From positions 1 through 64,000 of the forward strand of contig JALHNZ010000008.1 of assembly GCA_022843265.1 (NCBI GenBank): a DNA stretch of 64,000 nucleotides, in the 5' to 3' direction. Under the pieces are notes generated by a model. It was not told where the DNA came from and did not search any database. It was given only the letters and a program-made list of their open reading frames with translations. Position numbers and translations under genes: made by a program. Shown here piece after piece: positions 24,793 through 32,837 of this stretch; position 1 is the stretch's first letter; the number at the start of each line of letters is the position of its first letter. The DNA comes from Gemmatimonadaceae bacterium (GTDB lineage Bacteria; Gemmatimonadota; Gemmatimonadetes; Gemmatimonadales; Gemmatimonadaceae).

Positions 24793-26288
24793 CAGCGGGT
24801 ATTCCCAGCAACGTGCTGACCATGGACGGAGTCACCGAGGCCAACTCGGCGCGTCCGCCGTTTGCGGTGCGTGATTTGTCGCTGGCGGAATGGGGTCGGA
24901 AAGAAATGCGTTTGGCAGAAGTTGAAATGCCGGGACTGATGGCGCTGCGCGCAGAGTTTGGCGCAAAGCAGCCGCTCAAGGGTGCCAAGGTGATGGGCTC
25001 GTTGCACATGACCGTGCAGACGGCGGTACTCATTGAAACGCTTGTTGCACTCGGCGCCGATGTGCGCTGGGTGTCGTGCAACATTTTCAGCACGCAGGAT
25101 CACGCTGCGGCGGCGGTAGTGGTTGGTCCGAATGGTACGGTGGACAAACCGACTGGTACGCCAGTGTTTGCGTGGAAGGAAGAAACGCTTGAGGAATACT
25201 GGTGGTGTACGGAGCAGGCGCTCACGTGGCCCGATGGCAGCGGCCCGAATCTGATTCTTGATGACGGCGGCGATGCCACGTTGCTCGTGCACCGCGGCGC
25301 CGAGTACGAGAAGGCAGGTAGCATTCCGGGCTTTGATGCCGACAACGAGCCCGAAGAATGGGGCGTGATTCTGGATCTGCTCCGCGCGCAGCAGGCCGTA
25401 GACAAGCAGCGCTTTACCAAGATGCTCGCCGGCATTCGTGGCGTGAGCGAAGAAACCACCACGGGTGTGCATCGCCTGTACGAAATGCAGCGTGATGGTA
25501 CGCTCGCGTTTCCGGCAATCAATGTGAATGACGCCGTGACCAAGTCAAAGTTTGACAACCTGTACGGCTGCCGTCACTCGATCATTGACGGACTCAATCG
25601 TGCAACGGACGTAATGCTCGCCGGCAAGATTGTTGTGGTGTGCGGTTACGGCGACGTAGGCAAGGGTTGTGCGCAGGCGTTCAAGGGTCAGGGCTCGCGT
25701 GTTGTGATCACGGAAATCGATCCCATCTGCGCACTGCAGGCCGCGCTTGAGGGATATCAGGTGACCACGCTTGATGACATTATTGAAGAAGCTGATATCA
25801 TCATCACGGCCACCGGCAACAAGGACGTGATCACGGTGGAGCACATGTCGCGCATGAAGGACAAGGCGATCATTGGCAACATTGGTCACTTTGATAATGA
25901 GATCGACATGGCGGGCCTCAAGAAGACGGAAGGCATGCGCCGGATTAACATCAAGCCGCAGTACGACGAGTTCGTGTTGCCCAACGGTCGTTCGATTCTG
26001 ATTCTCGCGGAAGGCCGGTTGCTGAATCTGGGTTGTGCGACCGGGCATCCGTCATTTGTGATGAGCGCGAGCTTTGCGAATCAGGTGCTGGCGCAGATGG
26101 AGTTGCATGCGAACGCGGAGAGCTACGAGAAGAAGGTGTACACGTTGCCGAAGCACCTTGATGAGAAGGTGGCGCGGTTGCACCTGGCGAAGCTGGGTGT
26201 GAAGCTGACGGAGTTGACGCCGAGTCAGGCGAGTTATATCGGTGTGAAGCCGGAAGGTCCGTTCAAGGCGGAGCAGTACCGGTATTGA
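24774..26288 (+). CDS. ahcY: Adenosylhomocysteinase
   Basis: 504 residues. It hydrolyses S-adenosylhomocysteine to adenosine and homocysteine, removing the product inhibitor of methyltransferases. Clear landmarks are [16 protein letters not shown] (75-90), [14 protein letters not shown], the NAD-binding [19 protein letters not shown] (~288-306), [11 protein letters not shown], and the C-terminal signature ending [10 protein letters not shown]. The ~40-residue insert around 150-195 is typical of the bacterial long form. It begins inside the regulator gene (overlap 24774-24792), so it is translationally coupled. Confidence 0.97.
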   Translation: MASATVAAGIPSNVLTMDGVTEANSARPPFAVRDLSLAEWGRKEMRLAEVEMPGLMALRAEFGAKQPLKGAKVMGSLHMTVQTAVLIETLVALGADVRWVSCNIFSTQDHAAAAVVVGPNGTVDKPTGTPVFAWKEETLEEYWWCTEQALTWPDGSGPNLILDDGGDATLLVHRGAEYEKAGSIPGFDADNEPEEWGVILDLLRAQQAVDKQRFTKMLAGIRGVSEETTTGVHRLYEMQRDGTLAFPAINVNDAVTKSKFDNLYGCRHSIIDGLNRATDVMLAGKIVVVCGYGDVGKGCAQAFKGQGSRVVITEIDPICALQAALEGYQVTTLDDIIEEADIIITATGNKDVITVEHMSRMKDKAIIGNIGHFDNEIDMAGLKKTEGMRRINIKPQYDEFVLPNGRSILILAEGRLLNLGCATGHPSFVMSASFANQVLAQMELHANAESYEKKVYTLPKHLDEKVARLHLAKLGVKLTELTPSQASYIGVKPEGPFKAEQYRY

Positions 26289-26320
26289 TGAGGTCGGTGG
26301 TGCAAGATGTGTGATGGATG

Positions 26321-26359
26321 CAGCGCGGTTGCCAGGTGGCGGCCGCGCTGTGTGCTTTT
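26321..26359 (+). terminator. Probable terminator after ahcY
   Basis: CAGCGCGG (26321-26328) and CCGCGCTG (26343-26350) form an 8-bp perfect stem with a 14-nt loop, followed by TGTGCTTTTG. It lies 33 bp after the ahcY stop. The T-run is short (four). Confidence 0.5.
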
Positions 26360-26470
26360 GCGGGCGCAGGCGATTCTTGTTGTAAAAGCTGCGCATGCTT
26401 TGCCGTTCACTGCTCGGCGGCGGCTTGCGTCATGCTGAAATATCTGCGGCATAATCGCTTCGCACTACGC

Positions 26471-26610
26471 TTAAGCTTGACGAGACAACTGGTTGGAGCG
26501 AATGTCTTTCGGCTGTGTCGCCTGTCCAGTGTTGAGGCCGATATGTTGCGAGAAAGCGCGGCGTAATGCGCCGCTTGCAGCGATCGCCTGCAGTCCAATG
26601 CTCGTTAGGC
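26471..26610 (+). repeat. attC-like element, copy A (related to 36059-36199)
   Basis: It starts CGCTTAAGCTTGACGAG and ends CTCCAATG-type sequence plus CTCGTTAGGC (GTTAGGC at 26604-26610 fits the GTTRRRY attC end). The arms AGCTTGACGAG...TTGGAG and TCCAA...CTCGTTAGgc are imperfect inverted repeats. The inner segment TGGAGCGAATGTCTTTC is shared with the copy at 36.06 kb. It marks the left border of the cassette-like region. Confidence 0.5.
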
Positions 26611-26645
26611 GGTCGATGAGCAGGCTACTTCTATGAGTTGACGCA

Positions 26646-27164
26646 ATGAGCCCTGATTGGAAGGCGAGATTCCAAGTGCCGGACGTCCAAGTGCGTGACG
26701 CTGCTCAGCAGTTCGAGGAAGCCAGGAGAATTCTGTCCTCGCAACAGCCACTTTCCGGAGTTTTGCTGGCGCAAAAGAATGCTGCGGCAGTTGCCATCGA
26801 ACTACATCTAAAGAGCCTATCGGCGAAACGAATCTTCACTCCTGTCGCGGATGACCCTGAAATCTCTCTCGTTACTGCATCACCAGTTCGCGGCCATGGG
26901 TTGGTTTCGCTGTGGGATGCTGCAGACGAGGACGCTCGTAGGGCAATCGACGACCGATTTGAGCAGGAATCGAAATCTTGGGCCCGCGCGAGTCTGCGCG
27001 AATTGCTCGGTCAATTCGAGGGCGTATTCGCGGCCTCCCGGTACCCGTTCGAGCAAGGTACAGACATATCTGCGTTTCGCTTGAGCGAGCTCATGCTGCT
27101 ATCGGAGTTCTTGAGTCGCGCCATTCGTGAGCTACCGATACGCGAATGGATCGAGTTTGAGTAG
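26646..27164 (+). CDS. Hypothetical HEPN-like protein
   Basis: 172 residues, predicted all-helical. The pattern AAAVAIELHLKSLSAKRIF followed by RGHGLVSLWDAADEDARRAI and FEGVFAASRYPFEQGTDIS matches an uncharacterised family with HEPN-like helices (AxExxLKxL). HEPN proteins are often RNases or accessory modules in toxin or defence loci. The canonical R-x4-6-H motif is not evident, so catalytic activity is doubtful. The gene begins 35 bp after attC-like copy A and ends 24 bp before another attC-like sequence, as a gene cassette would. Confidence 0.55.
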   Translation: MSPDWKARFQVPDVQVRDAAQQFEEARRILSSQQPLSGVLLAQKNAAAVAIELHLKSLSAKRIFTPVADDPEISLVTASPVRGHGLVSLWDAADEDARRAIDDRFEQESKSWARASLRELLGQFEGVFAASRYPFEQGTDISAFRLSELMLLSEFLSRAIRELPIREWIEFE

Positions 27165-27187
27165 TGCAGTTGAAAACATTTCTTAGC

Positions 27188-27306
27188 AACTAACGAGCAG
27201 CATGGAGAGGGGCGAATCATGGCAGTCACTGAAGCCGAAATCACCCGCACCTCGATCCGACACACTTCTGACGGTAGGTGCCACATTCGCATGCAACGAT
27301 AGCTAA
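27188..27306 (+). repeat. Degenerate attC-like element
   Basis: The 5' arm ACTAACGAGCAGCATG (27189 onward) continues to CGAATC. The 3' arm ATTCG-CATGC-AACG ends in GATAGCTAACG at ~27306. GCATG/CATGC and CGAAT/ATTCG pair. The 5' TAAC is present, but no clean GTTRRRY terminus is seen. It lies directly after the HEPN-like gene. Confidence 0.3.
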
Positions 27307-27332
27307 CGTTTACGACGTGCTCATTTCTTCGT

Positions 27333-27584
27333 ATGTGTCAAGACAAACGGACACGTGTCTCGATGGTCTCTGTGTACACAGAGGATGGCCCCGGTCGAGT
27401 TGAGATACTTGCATCTGATCGCACCGTGCACGAGAAGGGGACTGATTGCACCTCCGACTATCGCCCAGTGCAGGTGCGGGATGTCGCCAACCGCGCTATC
27501 CCGCAAGCGGCAGCAGCTGGCCATGATCCGAGCGGTCGCCTGAATCGAATCCGGACTGTGAAGAGCGGCATGCCGAAACTGTAG
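27333..27584 (+). CDS. Possible small cassette-encoded protein
   Basis: 83 residues, no recognised domain; mixed charged sequence (VSMVSVYTEDGPGRVEI). The only support is position: it fills the space between two attC-like elements and stops 14 bp before the best attC at 27598, as cassette genes usually do. The start is uncertain (ATG at 27333 or 27355 in another frame), and it may not be translated. Confidence 0.3.
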   Translation: MCQDKRTRVSMVSVYTEDGPGRVEILASDRTVHEKGTDCTSDYRPVQVRDVANRAIPQAAAAGHDPSGRLNRIRTVKSGMPKL

Positions 27585-27597
27585 TTACCTTCGACGC

Positions 27598-27693
27598 CGC
27601 TAACCCAGCGTTGCAGACTGGCAGCGGCGCTCTGGTGGGCGCGCTTCGTGCGCTGCTACTTGATGTCGCTTCAGCTGAACGCGAACGTTAGGC
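27598..27693 (+). repeat. Candidate integron attC recombination site (best in window)
   Basis: 96 bp. The R''-like CGCTAAC (27598-27604) and a perfect R' GTTAGGC (27687-27693) flank two L boxes. L'' reads GCGTTGCAGACTGGCAGC, and the reverse complement of L' is GCGTTCAGCTGAAGC. They pair as GCGTT-(G)-CAG-(A)-CTG..AGC, with unpaired G and A, which are the extrahelical bases that direct integrase to the bottom strand. The centre has GCGC-ttcgt-GCGC. These are hallmark attC features. Confidence 0.65.
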
Positions 27694-27718
27694 AGTCTAC
27701 ACACACTGCTTCAGGTAG

Positions 27719-28912
27719 ATGACTTTGAGTCCGATTGACGAGCATGAGCACAACTTCGATAACGAAGCAGCGATCGATCAGCCGACGGTCTCATCCCCGT
27801 CTGTACCGACTATCAACTCACTTGCGAGTAGGCCAAAGCCCAGTCGCGAGGAACGCCTTGAGCTTGAGCGGGAGCGCCTCGTTGCGTCGCTCTCCTCAGG
27901 TAACACGGACCATCTCACGGAGCGGATCGCGTGGCTGCTGAGTCGCTTCCCCGAGACGAGAGACTCAGACATTACGCTACAACTACGATATTGGGCCATC
28001 TTCGAGCCTGAGCTCTACGCGGAACTTGAAGTCGATCCACAGGCGATGTATCGCCTGACTCGACTGACTTCGATCACACGAGCCAGAGCAAAGATCCAGA
28101 ACTCATTCCGCCTATTTCAAGCGAGCCATGAGATTCGTCAACGGCGCGGCCGACTGAGCGAAGAAGCTCGTGACAGGAACGCGGTTAGCACCCCGCCCAG
28201 CCCAGTACTCACGGTGTACGCGGACGAGAGTGGAAAGACCGGTTCACATCTCATTGTTGGCAGCGTCTGGTTCTTGGATCCTCGAGATACCTTGACGCTT
28301 TGGAATCGCATTCAAACTTGGCGTCGAGAGACCAAGTTCGAGGAGGAGTTCCACTTCTCCGAGCTGAGCAACCGAACCGCGCCGTACTATCATGCGTTTG
28401 TGGATCTTGTTCTTGCCGGATCGCCCTTGATCAGTTTCAAGAGCATCTCCGTGTCTCGAACCGGCGTACGACATGCGGACATTGCGCTAGAGCAGCTCTT
28501 CTTCGAGTTGCTCAAACAGGGTGTCGCACATGAGCACGACACCGGTCGCGCTGAGTTGCCGCGGCGTTTGCTCATGATCAAAGATCGAGAAGAGGAGGGT
28601 AGCGATCGCATTCTACTCTCGAGGTTGGCGGAACGTCTGACACACGCATCGAGTCTGCACTTCGAAGATCGGCTAAAGGTGCGTAGCCTCGAGTCAGTTG
28701 ACTCTCGCAGCCAGCCCCTGCTTCAGCTGGCGGACCTATACACCAGTAGTCTCAATCGCACGTTCGCAAGATCTGCGAGCAATCCAACGAACCCCAAGGA
28801 TGTGTTCGCGGACTTCTTTCTGGATCGTATCGCTGCTCTAGCAGGAGCTACGACTGACGCCGTTCTCAGCGGCGAAGCGGATGGGGATCTGCACATTCAC
28901 CTGCGCCTCTGA
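27719..28912 (+). CDS. DUF3800 domain protein
   Basis: 397 residues. The N-terminal ~160 residues are charged and helical. The DUF3800 domain follows, with TVYADESGKTG (Asp169, Glu170), the FHFSEL motif (211-216), and the C-terminal QPLLQLADLYTSSLNR. DUF3800 has an RNase H-like fold with conserved acidic residues and is recurrent in defence islands and mobile DNA, but its activity is not established. The gene starts 26 bp after the attC GTTAGGC and ends 58 bp before the next GCCTAAC, so it behaves as a single cassette. Confidence 0.8.
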   Translation: MTLSPIDEHEHNFDNEAAIDQPTVSSPSVPTINSLASRPKPSREERLELERERLVASLSSGNTDHLTERIAWLLSRFPETRDSDITLQLRYWAIFEPELYAELEVDPQAMYRLTRLTSITRARAKIQNSFRLFQASHEIRQRRGRLSEEARDRNAVSTPPSPVLTVYADESGKTGSHLIVGSVWFLDPRDTLTLWNRIQTWRRETKFEEEFHFSELSNRTAPYYHAFVDLVLAGSPLISFKSISVSRTGVRHADIALEQLFFELLKQGVAHEHDTGRAELPRRLLMIKDREEEGSDRILLSRLAERLTHASSLHFEDRLKVRSLESVDSRSQPLLQLADLYTSSLNRTFARSASNPTNPKDVFADFFLDRIAALAGATTDAVLSGEADGDLHIHLRL

Positions 28913-29311
28913 TGGAGCATGCCCACCATATTTTCCGGACGTACGCAGCCGCTGGGGAGACAAGCGACTGCCTAACATTGAATTGCTGGTTGCAGGTTCT
29001 TACGGACTGCTGCCATTGCTCACTGAGTTCGCTGGAGGCACCCTACTGAAGGGCCCCTCCAGCAGAACGCAACCCATAGGAGGCTTCCGAGGCCAACAGG
29101 TCGATTTACCGGCCGGAACGATTACCCCTAGAAACCCTGAAGCCCCTCACTCCCGAAAGAGCAAGAGGCCGCCAACTCGACCCTCCCGTCTACGCGGCTC
29201 AACTCAGCGCGCGGCCGCGTATGGGAGTCCAGGGAGTCGCAGTCAATCCGAAGATTCGGACCCAAGCACAATCATCTCCATCCTCCCACCCTCACGTCAA
29301 GCCCGCATAAA
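28913..29311. other. Gene-free stretch with attC 5' half and long hairpin
   Basis: It holds GCCTAAC at 28970-28976 and a strong hairpin, GCTGGAGG (29031-29038) with CCTCCAGC (29056-29063). The plus-strand frame open through here starts inside the previous gene out of frame and has low-complexity Arg/Pro/Ser content, so I do not call it a gene. No GTTRRRY partner was found before the next ORF. Confidence 0.4.
28970..29063 (+). repeat. Partial attC-like site with adjoining hairpin
   Basis: GCCTAAC (28970-28976) is a perfect RYYYAAC core, followed by an L-box-like ATTGCTGGTTGCAGG. Downstream, GCTGGAGG/CCTCCAGC form a stem with inner CCC/GGG pairing (29041-29053). The 3' core was not identified, so the site is damaged or spurious. 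Confidence 0.35.
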
Positions 29312-30139
29312 ATGACGTCATTCGTAGCTTGGGTTGGTGTCGACTCTCGCGGACCGACCTCGATCTACTTGGCATCGGACAGCAGAATCTCTTGGAGCAG
29401 TGAAGGTCAGCGTATGCAAATATGGGACTTCGGACGCAAGGTCTTCTCCACAGCGAGTGGTCCACATCTCTTCGCGTACGTCGGAGATGTGTTATTCCCA
29501 AGCTTGGTCCTGGGGCAGATCGCGTCGGCTGCAGATCAAGGATTGTTGTTCCCAGATGCAGTAGACGCCGAAGATCGGTTTGCAATCGTGCGAAGGAAGT
29601 TGTCACACACCTTCAATGGTCTCCCTGCAAATCAACGCCGAGACTTCACTGCTGTCTATGCGACCCGCGACTCAGAAGGAATGGAAAGTGTATTCAGCCT
29701 CTTTGCCCTGCAATGGTCGAAAAAGGAGGGGTTCGTTGCGAGACGAGTCGCCATTCCGATCAAATCAAGCTCGCTCATTCACTTTGGATCGGGCAGTACA
29801 CTGATCGAGACTTGGGAGAGTCGATGGAACGCTTCCAGTCAAGGAAACACTAGTCGTGCGGTATTCTCTGCTTTCTGCGATGCAGTTCGTTCAGGAAAGG
29901 ATCCCTATTCAGGCGGCCCTCCGCAGCTTGTTGGACTTTACCGAAAAGGACCCGGCCTCACTCTCGGCATTGTGACACGCACCGGGCCGCACATATTCGG
30001 ACTCCCAATCGATCCGGCTTCGAGTGCGGTTGCGGCTAGCGCAGAGTGGCGAAACGAACTATTTGAGCGAGTAGGGGCTGACGGCACGTTATTGGTCGAT
30101 GCTCAGCCCCATCGTGTTCCCAAAGGTCTCGGAAAGTGA
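29312..30139 (+). CDS. Proteasome-beta-like Ntn-hydrolase-fold protein
   Basis: 275 residues. The N-terminus MTSFVAWVGVDSRGP leads into SIYLASDSRISW and then FGRKVFS. This reproduces the proteasome-beta/HslV layout: Thr after the initiator Met (exposed as nucleophile by methionine aminopeptidase), LAADTR-like LASDSR (Asp23, equivalent to Asp17) and K-x-F (Lys43, equivalent to Lys33). A YVGDVLFPSLVLGQI segment matches the next strand-helix. No ATPase or partner subunit is nearby. It is a single-gene cassette between attC-like sequences. The peptidase-like reading is inference from motif alignment; relatives are annotated hypothetical. Confidence 0.65.
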   Translation: MTSFVAWVGVDSRGPTSIYLASDSRISWSSEGQRMQIWDFGRKVFSTASGPHLFAYVGDVLFPSLVLGQIASAADQGLLFPDAVDAEDRFAIVRRKLSHTFNGLPANQRRDFTAVYATRDSEGMESVFSLFALQWSKKEGFVARRVAIPIKSSSLIHFGSGSTLIETWESRWNASSQGNTSRAVFSAFCDAVRSGKDPYSGGPPQLVGLYRKGPGLTLGIVTRTGPHIFGLPIDPASSAVAASAEWRNELFERVGADGTLLVDAQPHRVPKGLGK

Positions 30140-30176
30140 CAGGATTTACAGCGCATTGACGACTGGCTAAGTGAAC

Positions 30177-30287
30177 ACCTAACGAAGCGATGCTGCAGAC
30201 AGGGGCATTTTAGACGGCGCCGTACGCGCTACGGGCGCTCTCCGCATCTTACGGAAACGGCCCCGCTAAAGAGCGTGGGCGTTTGGC
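30177..30287 (+). repeat. Candidate attC site
   Basis: ACCTAAC (30177-30183) fits RYYYAAC exactly. The end GAGCGTGGGCGTTTGGC resembles the usual L'-R' end, but the core is GTTTGGC (one mismatch to GTTRRRY). Inner pairing AGGGGC with GCCCCGC supports a fold. It begins 38 bp after the Ntn-hydrolase stop and ends 24 bp before the next ORF. Confidence 0.5.
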
Positions 30288-30310
30288 ATACCTCTCCTAA
30301 ACGGTGAACA

Positions 30311-30550
30311 ATGAGTCCCGAACGATATCGCAACTTGAATGGAGACTCGGGCGTAAGCCACTACGCGATCGGCGCTGACTTCATCGCCGTGCAGTTCCAG
30401 AATGCAACGGTCTACATCTATGACGGTTCGCGGCCCGGAGCCCACCACGTCGCTCAGATGAAATCCTTAGCCGAAGCTGGGCGCGGGCTTGGCACCTACA
30501 TCAACCAGCATATTCGAGGAGAGTATTCGCGTACACAGCACGGTTGGTGA
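30311..30550 (+). CDS. Small KTSC-like protein
   Basis: 79 residues. The sequence GVSHYAIGADFIAVQFQNAT ... VYIYDGSRPGAHHVAQMKSL ... GLGTYINQHIRGEY follows the KTSC-type layout. Strands carrying an FxDGxVYxY-like core are followed by helices and a closing Tyr/Arg motif. KTSC-like proteins are small single-domain proteins or fusions to nucleases; their role is unknown. It is a compact cassette gene lying between 30287 and GCCTAAC at 30563. Confidence 0.6.
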   Translation: MSPERYRNLNGDSGVSHYAIGADFIAVQFQNATVYIYDGSRPGAHHVAQMKSLAEAGRGLGTYINQHIRGEYSRTQHGW

Positions 30551-30976
30551 AGGCACCACAATGCCTAACTGAGCGTATGCGCTGGCAGCGGTGTCTCTGG
30601 ATAGCCCCCAAGAAGCGCATTCCGGCAGCTGACATAGCGCCGCCCCGCAATGGCCCGATGACCCTGACCAAGTTTCGATTGGGCCACTCGCCTACGGCTG
30701 CGCCTCAGCTAAATGACCAGGATGCAAGCGAGTTGCGGAAAAACGAGGGGTAACGCAAGTTTGGCCAACATGTGCCTTGCCGCACGTGGAATATTTTCTT
30801 AGCCGCAATGAAGCTGCGCGCCTCGTACATCGCTCTGAACTCGCGTTCGCTCGTTTAGCTGGATGCTGAGCTACGCGCGTGGTCACAGTTTGAGCCTGCT
30901 GAGTGCTAATCGAAATCTGTTCCAGAGACAGCCACTGTTTCTGCGAAATGCCTTGCATGGAGGTCACCGAGAAACA
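30551..30976. other. Gene-free stretch between cassette and sce7726 operon
   Basis: It contains GCCTAAC at 30563, a second TAACGCAAGTTTGG at ~30755, and a degenerate GTTTAGC at ~30855 preceded by GAACTCGCGTTCGCTC. The segments CGCAAGTT and AACTCGCG can pair. The stretch also carries the promoter for the operon; GGAGG at 30959-30963 is the likely ribosome site. No convincing gene. Confidence 0.4.
30563..30861 (+). repeat. Degenerate attC-like sequences (one or two)
   Basis: A perfect core GCCTAAC (30563-30569) with L-box-like GCGTATGCGCTGGCAGC lies 13 bp after the KTSC-like stop. A possible second pair is TAACGCAAGTT (from ~30755) with CTCGCGTTCGCTCGTTTAGC (to 30861). The 3' cores are imperfect, so site number and limits are uncertain. 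Confidence 0.3.
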
Positions 30977-31864
30977 ATGAAACCAAATGCATCGCAGCTG
31001 TCAGCTATGGCGCGTCTGTTTTCGGCGGGAGTGTTTCGTGAGTTGGCGACGAAAGGTCGGTCGCCGTTGTTCGCGCGACTTATCAGCTTGACAGATGTGC
31101 CGCATCGTTGCGATGCTAATGCGTCAGTTGCACAGGCTTTCGATGCCGCATTCGAAGTCCTAAAGACCGACGGTTTTCGTGACGAGTACATCTATCGCGC
31201 TGCTCTGACGCACAAAGTTCTTCTTGGAACTCACTCGCTTACGACAGCGAGCATGCTTAATGAGTTTCGCGTGGGAGCTTGCAAGGCAGACCTCGTTATT
31301 CTGAACGGGACCGCGACCGTCTACGAGATTAAGTCTGAGCGAGATACACTGGCGCGTCTCAGTAATCAGGTCGCCACATACAAGCGGGTCTTCGGCAAGG
31401 TGTACGTCATAGCAAGCGAAGATCACATTTTGGGCGTTCTAGGAACCGTGCCCGACGATGTCGGGGTGTTGATGCTGTCACGTCGATTCCAGATATCGAC
31501 TGTGCGCGAGGCCCAGGATCGTCCAGATCGAATTTGTCCGACGACGGTGTTCTCATCGCTACGGGCGGGCGAAGCCGGCGCGATTCTCAGGGGATTAGGA
31601 GTTTCTGAGCCCGCCGTGCCCAATACAAAGCGCCACGCGGCGATCCGCGACTTATTTATGGATCTAGATCCGGCATCTGTGCATCTCGCGATGGTCAAAA
31701 CACTTAAGCGCACTCGCAGTTTGTTACCGCTAAGCAGTCTGGTCGCACAGCTGCCGCGTTCTCTCCATGCTGCCGCGCTGTCGATTCAGGTCAAACGCGC
31801 CGCGCATGAACGGCTCGTCGAGGCAGTCTCGACGCCGCTTGATGAAGCAATGACTTGGAGTTAA
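30977..31864 (+). CDS. sce7726 family protein, PD-(D/E)XK nuclease-like
   Basis: 295 residues from the ATG at 30977, with GGAGG upstream; the frame is open from 30863. The family hallmark is RDEYIYRAALTHKVLLG-THS followed by LNEFRVGACKADLVIL and TVYEIKSERDTLARL. Glu96, Asp105, Glu117 and Lys119 give an E...D...ExK arrangement, which is the PD-(D/E)XK nuclease core. It is the first of three tightly packed genes, 7 bp before sce7725. The family is widespread but functionally uncharacterised; nuclease activity is my inference from the motif. The C-terminal 110 residues are helical and variable. Confidence 0.8.
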   Translation: MKPNASQLSAMARLFSAGVFRELATKGRSPLFARLISLTDVPHRCDANASVAQAFDAAFEVLKTDGFRDEYIYRAALTHKVLLGTHSLTTASMLNEFRVGACKADLVILNGTATVYEIKSERDTLARLSNQVATYKRVFGKVYVIASEDHILGVLGTVPDDVGVLMLSRRFQISTVREAQDRPDRICPTTVFSSLRAGEAGAILRGLGVSEPAVPNTKRHAAIRDLFMDLDPASVHLAMVKTLKRTRSLLPLSSLVAQLPRSLHAAALSIQVKRAAHERLVEAVSTPLDEAMTWS

Positions 31865-31871
31865 CGCAAGC

Positions 31872-32837
31872 ATGTATTTCCCTTACTTCCGCGGCAAGCA
31901 GTTCGAACTAATCGCGATCCGCGAGACGGCTCGTTTGCTCGCCGAGTCGAGTTTCGTGCCGATCATCGAGCCCGTGCGTGAAGCGCTTAAGGGGCTAGAG
32001 CGGACGCTCACCGAAATCTGCAAGGTCAACGGCAATGCAATCGTGATCGTCAATCCTTTTCACGGCGATCATGCGGAGGACGGTGATAGCATTTCGGCGC
32101 TGCTCAAGGAAGGCTTCTGCGACAGTGAGAGCATTACTGCTGGGATACTGCTTCATAAGGAAATCGATGCGAACGCTGCAGTTGAGTGTTATGAGAAGCA
32201 TCGGGGCCTTCAGCCGACCTTCATCCACGCGGGCTTCACCGAGGCAAAGGCCTTGGCTGCGATGCTCGGCCAGGCGCTGGCGGAGACGCGGCACGTCTTC
32301 TTTGAGAAGTCTTGTCAGAAGCTCTATCGTAGGTACTTCAAAGGGGCAGCCATGCGAGTTCTCTTGCGTGACGGCTTCGAGCGTCGCCGAAACGCGGACT
32401 ATCCATTGGTGGAAGCGTTCTCCGACCTTCACGTCACCTATGAAGAAGAAGACATGAACGGCTTCGGCGATTTTTTGATCGTCGGCGACGACTTCGTAGA
32501 GGGCGGTGGACCGGCGTACGCCGTCGCAATCCACCTAACCTTCATCGATCCTGATCAAGACAACGTGATGAACGTCTATCATTTTGTCTCTACAACGAAG
32601 GACACGCCAACTGACCCGGCCGGCAAATTTGCACAGGCGTTGGGAAAACTCATCCGTGTGCTTGACAGCGGGCGTTCGCACCTCTTCGATAGCAGCGCAA
32701 TCAAGGAGTTCCGCGAGCTTCACGACAAGGGACATTTCCCCGGATTAGGTTACGTGAAGAAGCTGTCAATGAAGCATCATGTCGAGACGTTGGCGGACTT
32801 TCTTGCGCGACCGAATGCCAAAGCATTGTTGCTCTGA
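31872..32837 (+). CDS. sce7725 family protein
   Basis: 321 residues. The N-terminus MYFPYFRGKQFELIAIRE is the family signature, and VPIIEPVRE and AIVIVNPFHGDH follow. Sequence suggests a TIM-barrel-like alternation, and relatives are sometimes grouped with phage beta-type proteins. It is almost always found with sce7726, as here (7 bp gap upstream), and overlaps the RES gene by 23 bp, so the three are translated together. Biochemical role unknown. The constant pairing suggests a partner or immunity factor for the nuclease-like protein, or a joint sensor. Confidence 0.8.
   Translation: MYFPYFRGKQFELIAIRETARLLAESSFVPIIEPVREALKGLERTLTEICKVNGNAIVIVNPFHGDHAEDGDSISALLKEGFCDSESITAGILLHKEIDANAAVECYEKHRGLQPTFIHAGFTEAKALAAMLGQALAETRHVFFEKSCQKLYRRYFKGAAMRVLLRDGFERRRNADYPLVEAFSDLHVTYEEEDMNGFGDFLIVGDDFVEGGGPAYAVAIHLTFIDPDQDNVMNVYHFVSTTKDTPTDPAGKFAQALGKLIRVLDSGRSHLFDSSAIKEFRELHDKGHFPGLGYVKKLSMKHHVETLADFLARPNAKALLL

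Noticed and set aside
24669..26048. Long minus-strand open frames across ahcY
   Set aside because: Arg/His-rich shadow of a strongly conserved gene in high-GC DNA; no domain.
27220..27303. 27-codon ORF with a GGAGAGGGG site
   Set aside because: It lies inside an attC-like element and is too short to distinguish from chance.
28881..29315. Open frame of 144 codons after DUF3800
   Set aside because: It begins inside DUF3800 in another frame, has low-complexity Pro/Ser/Arg sequence and crosses an attC-like core and hairpin.
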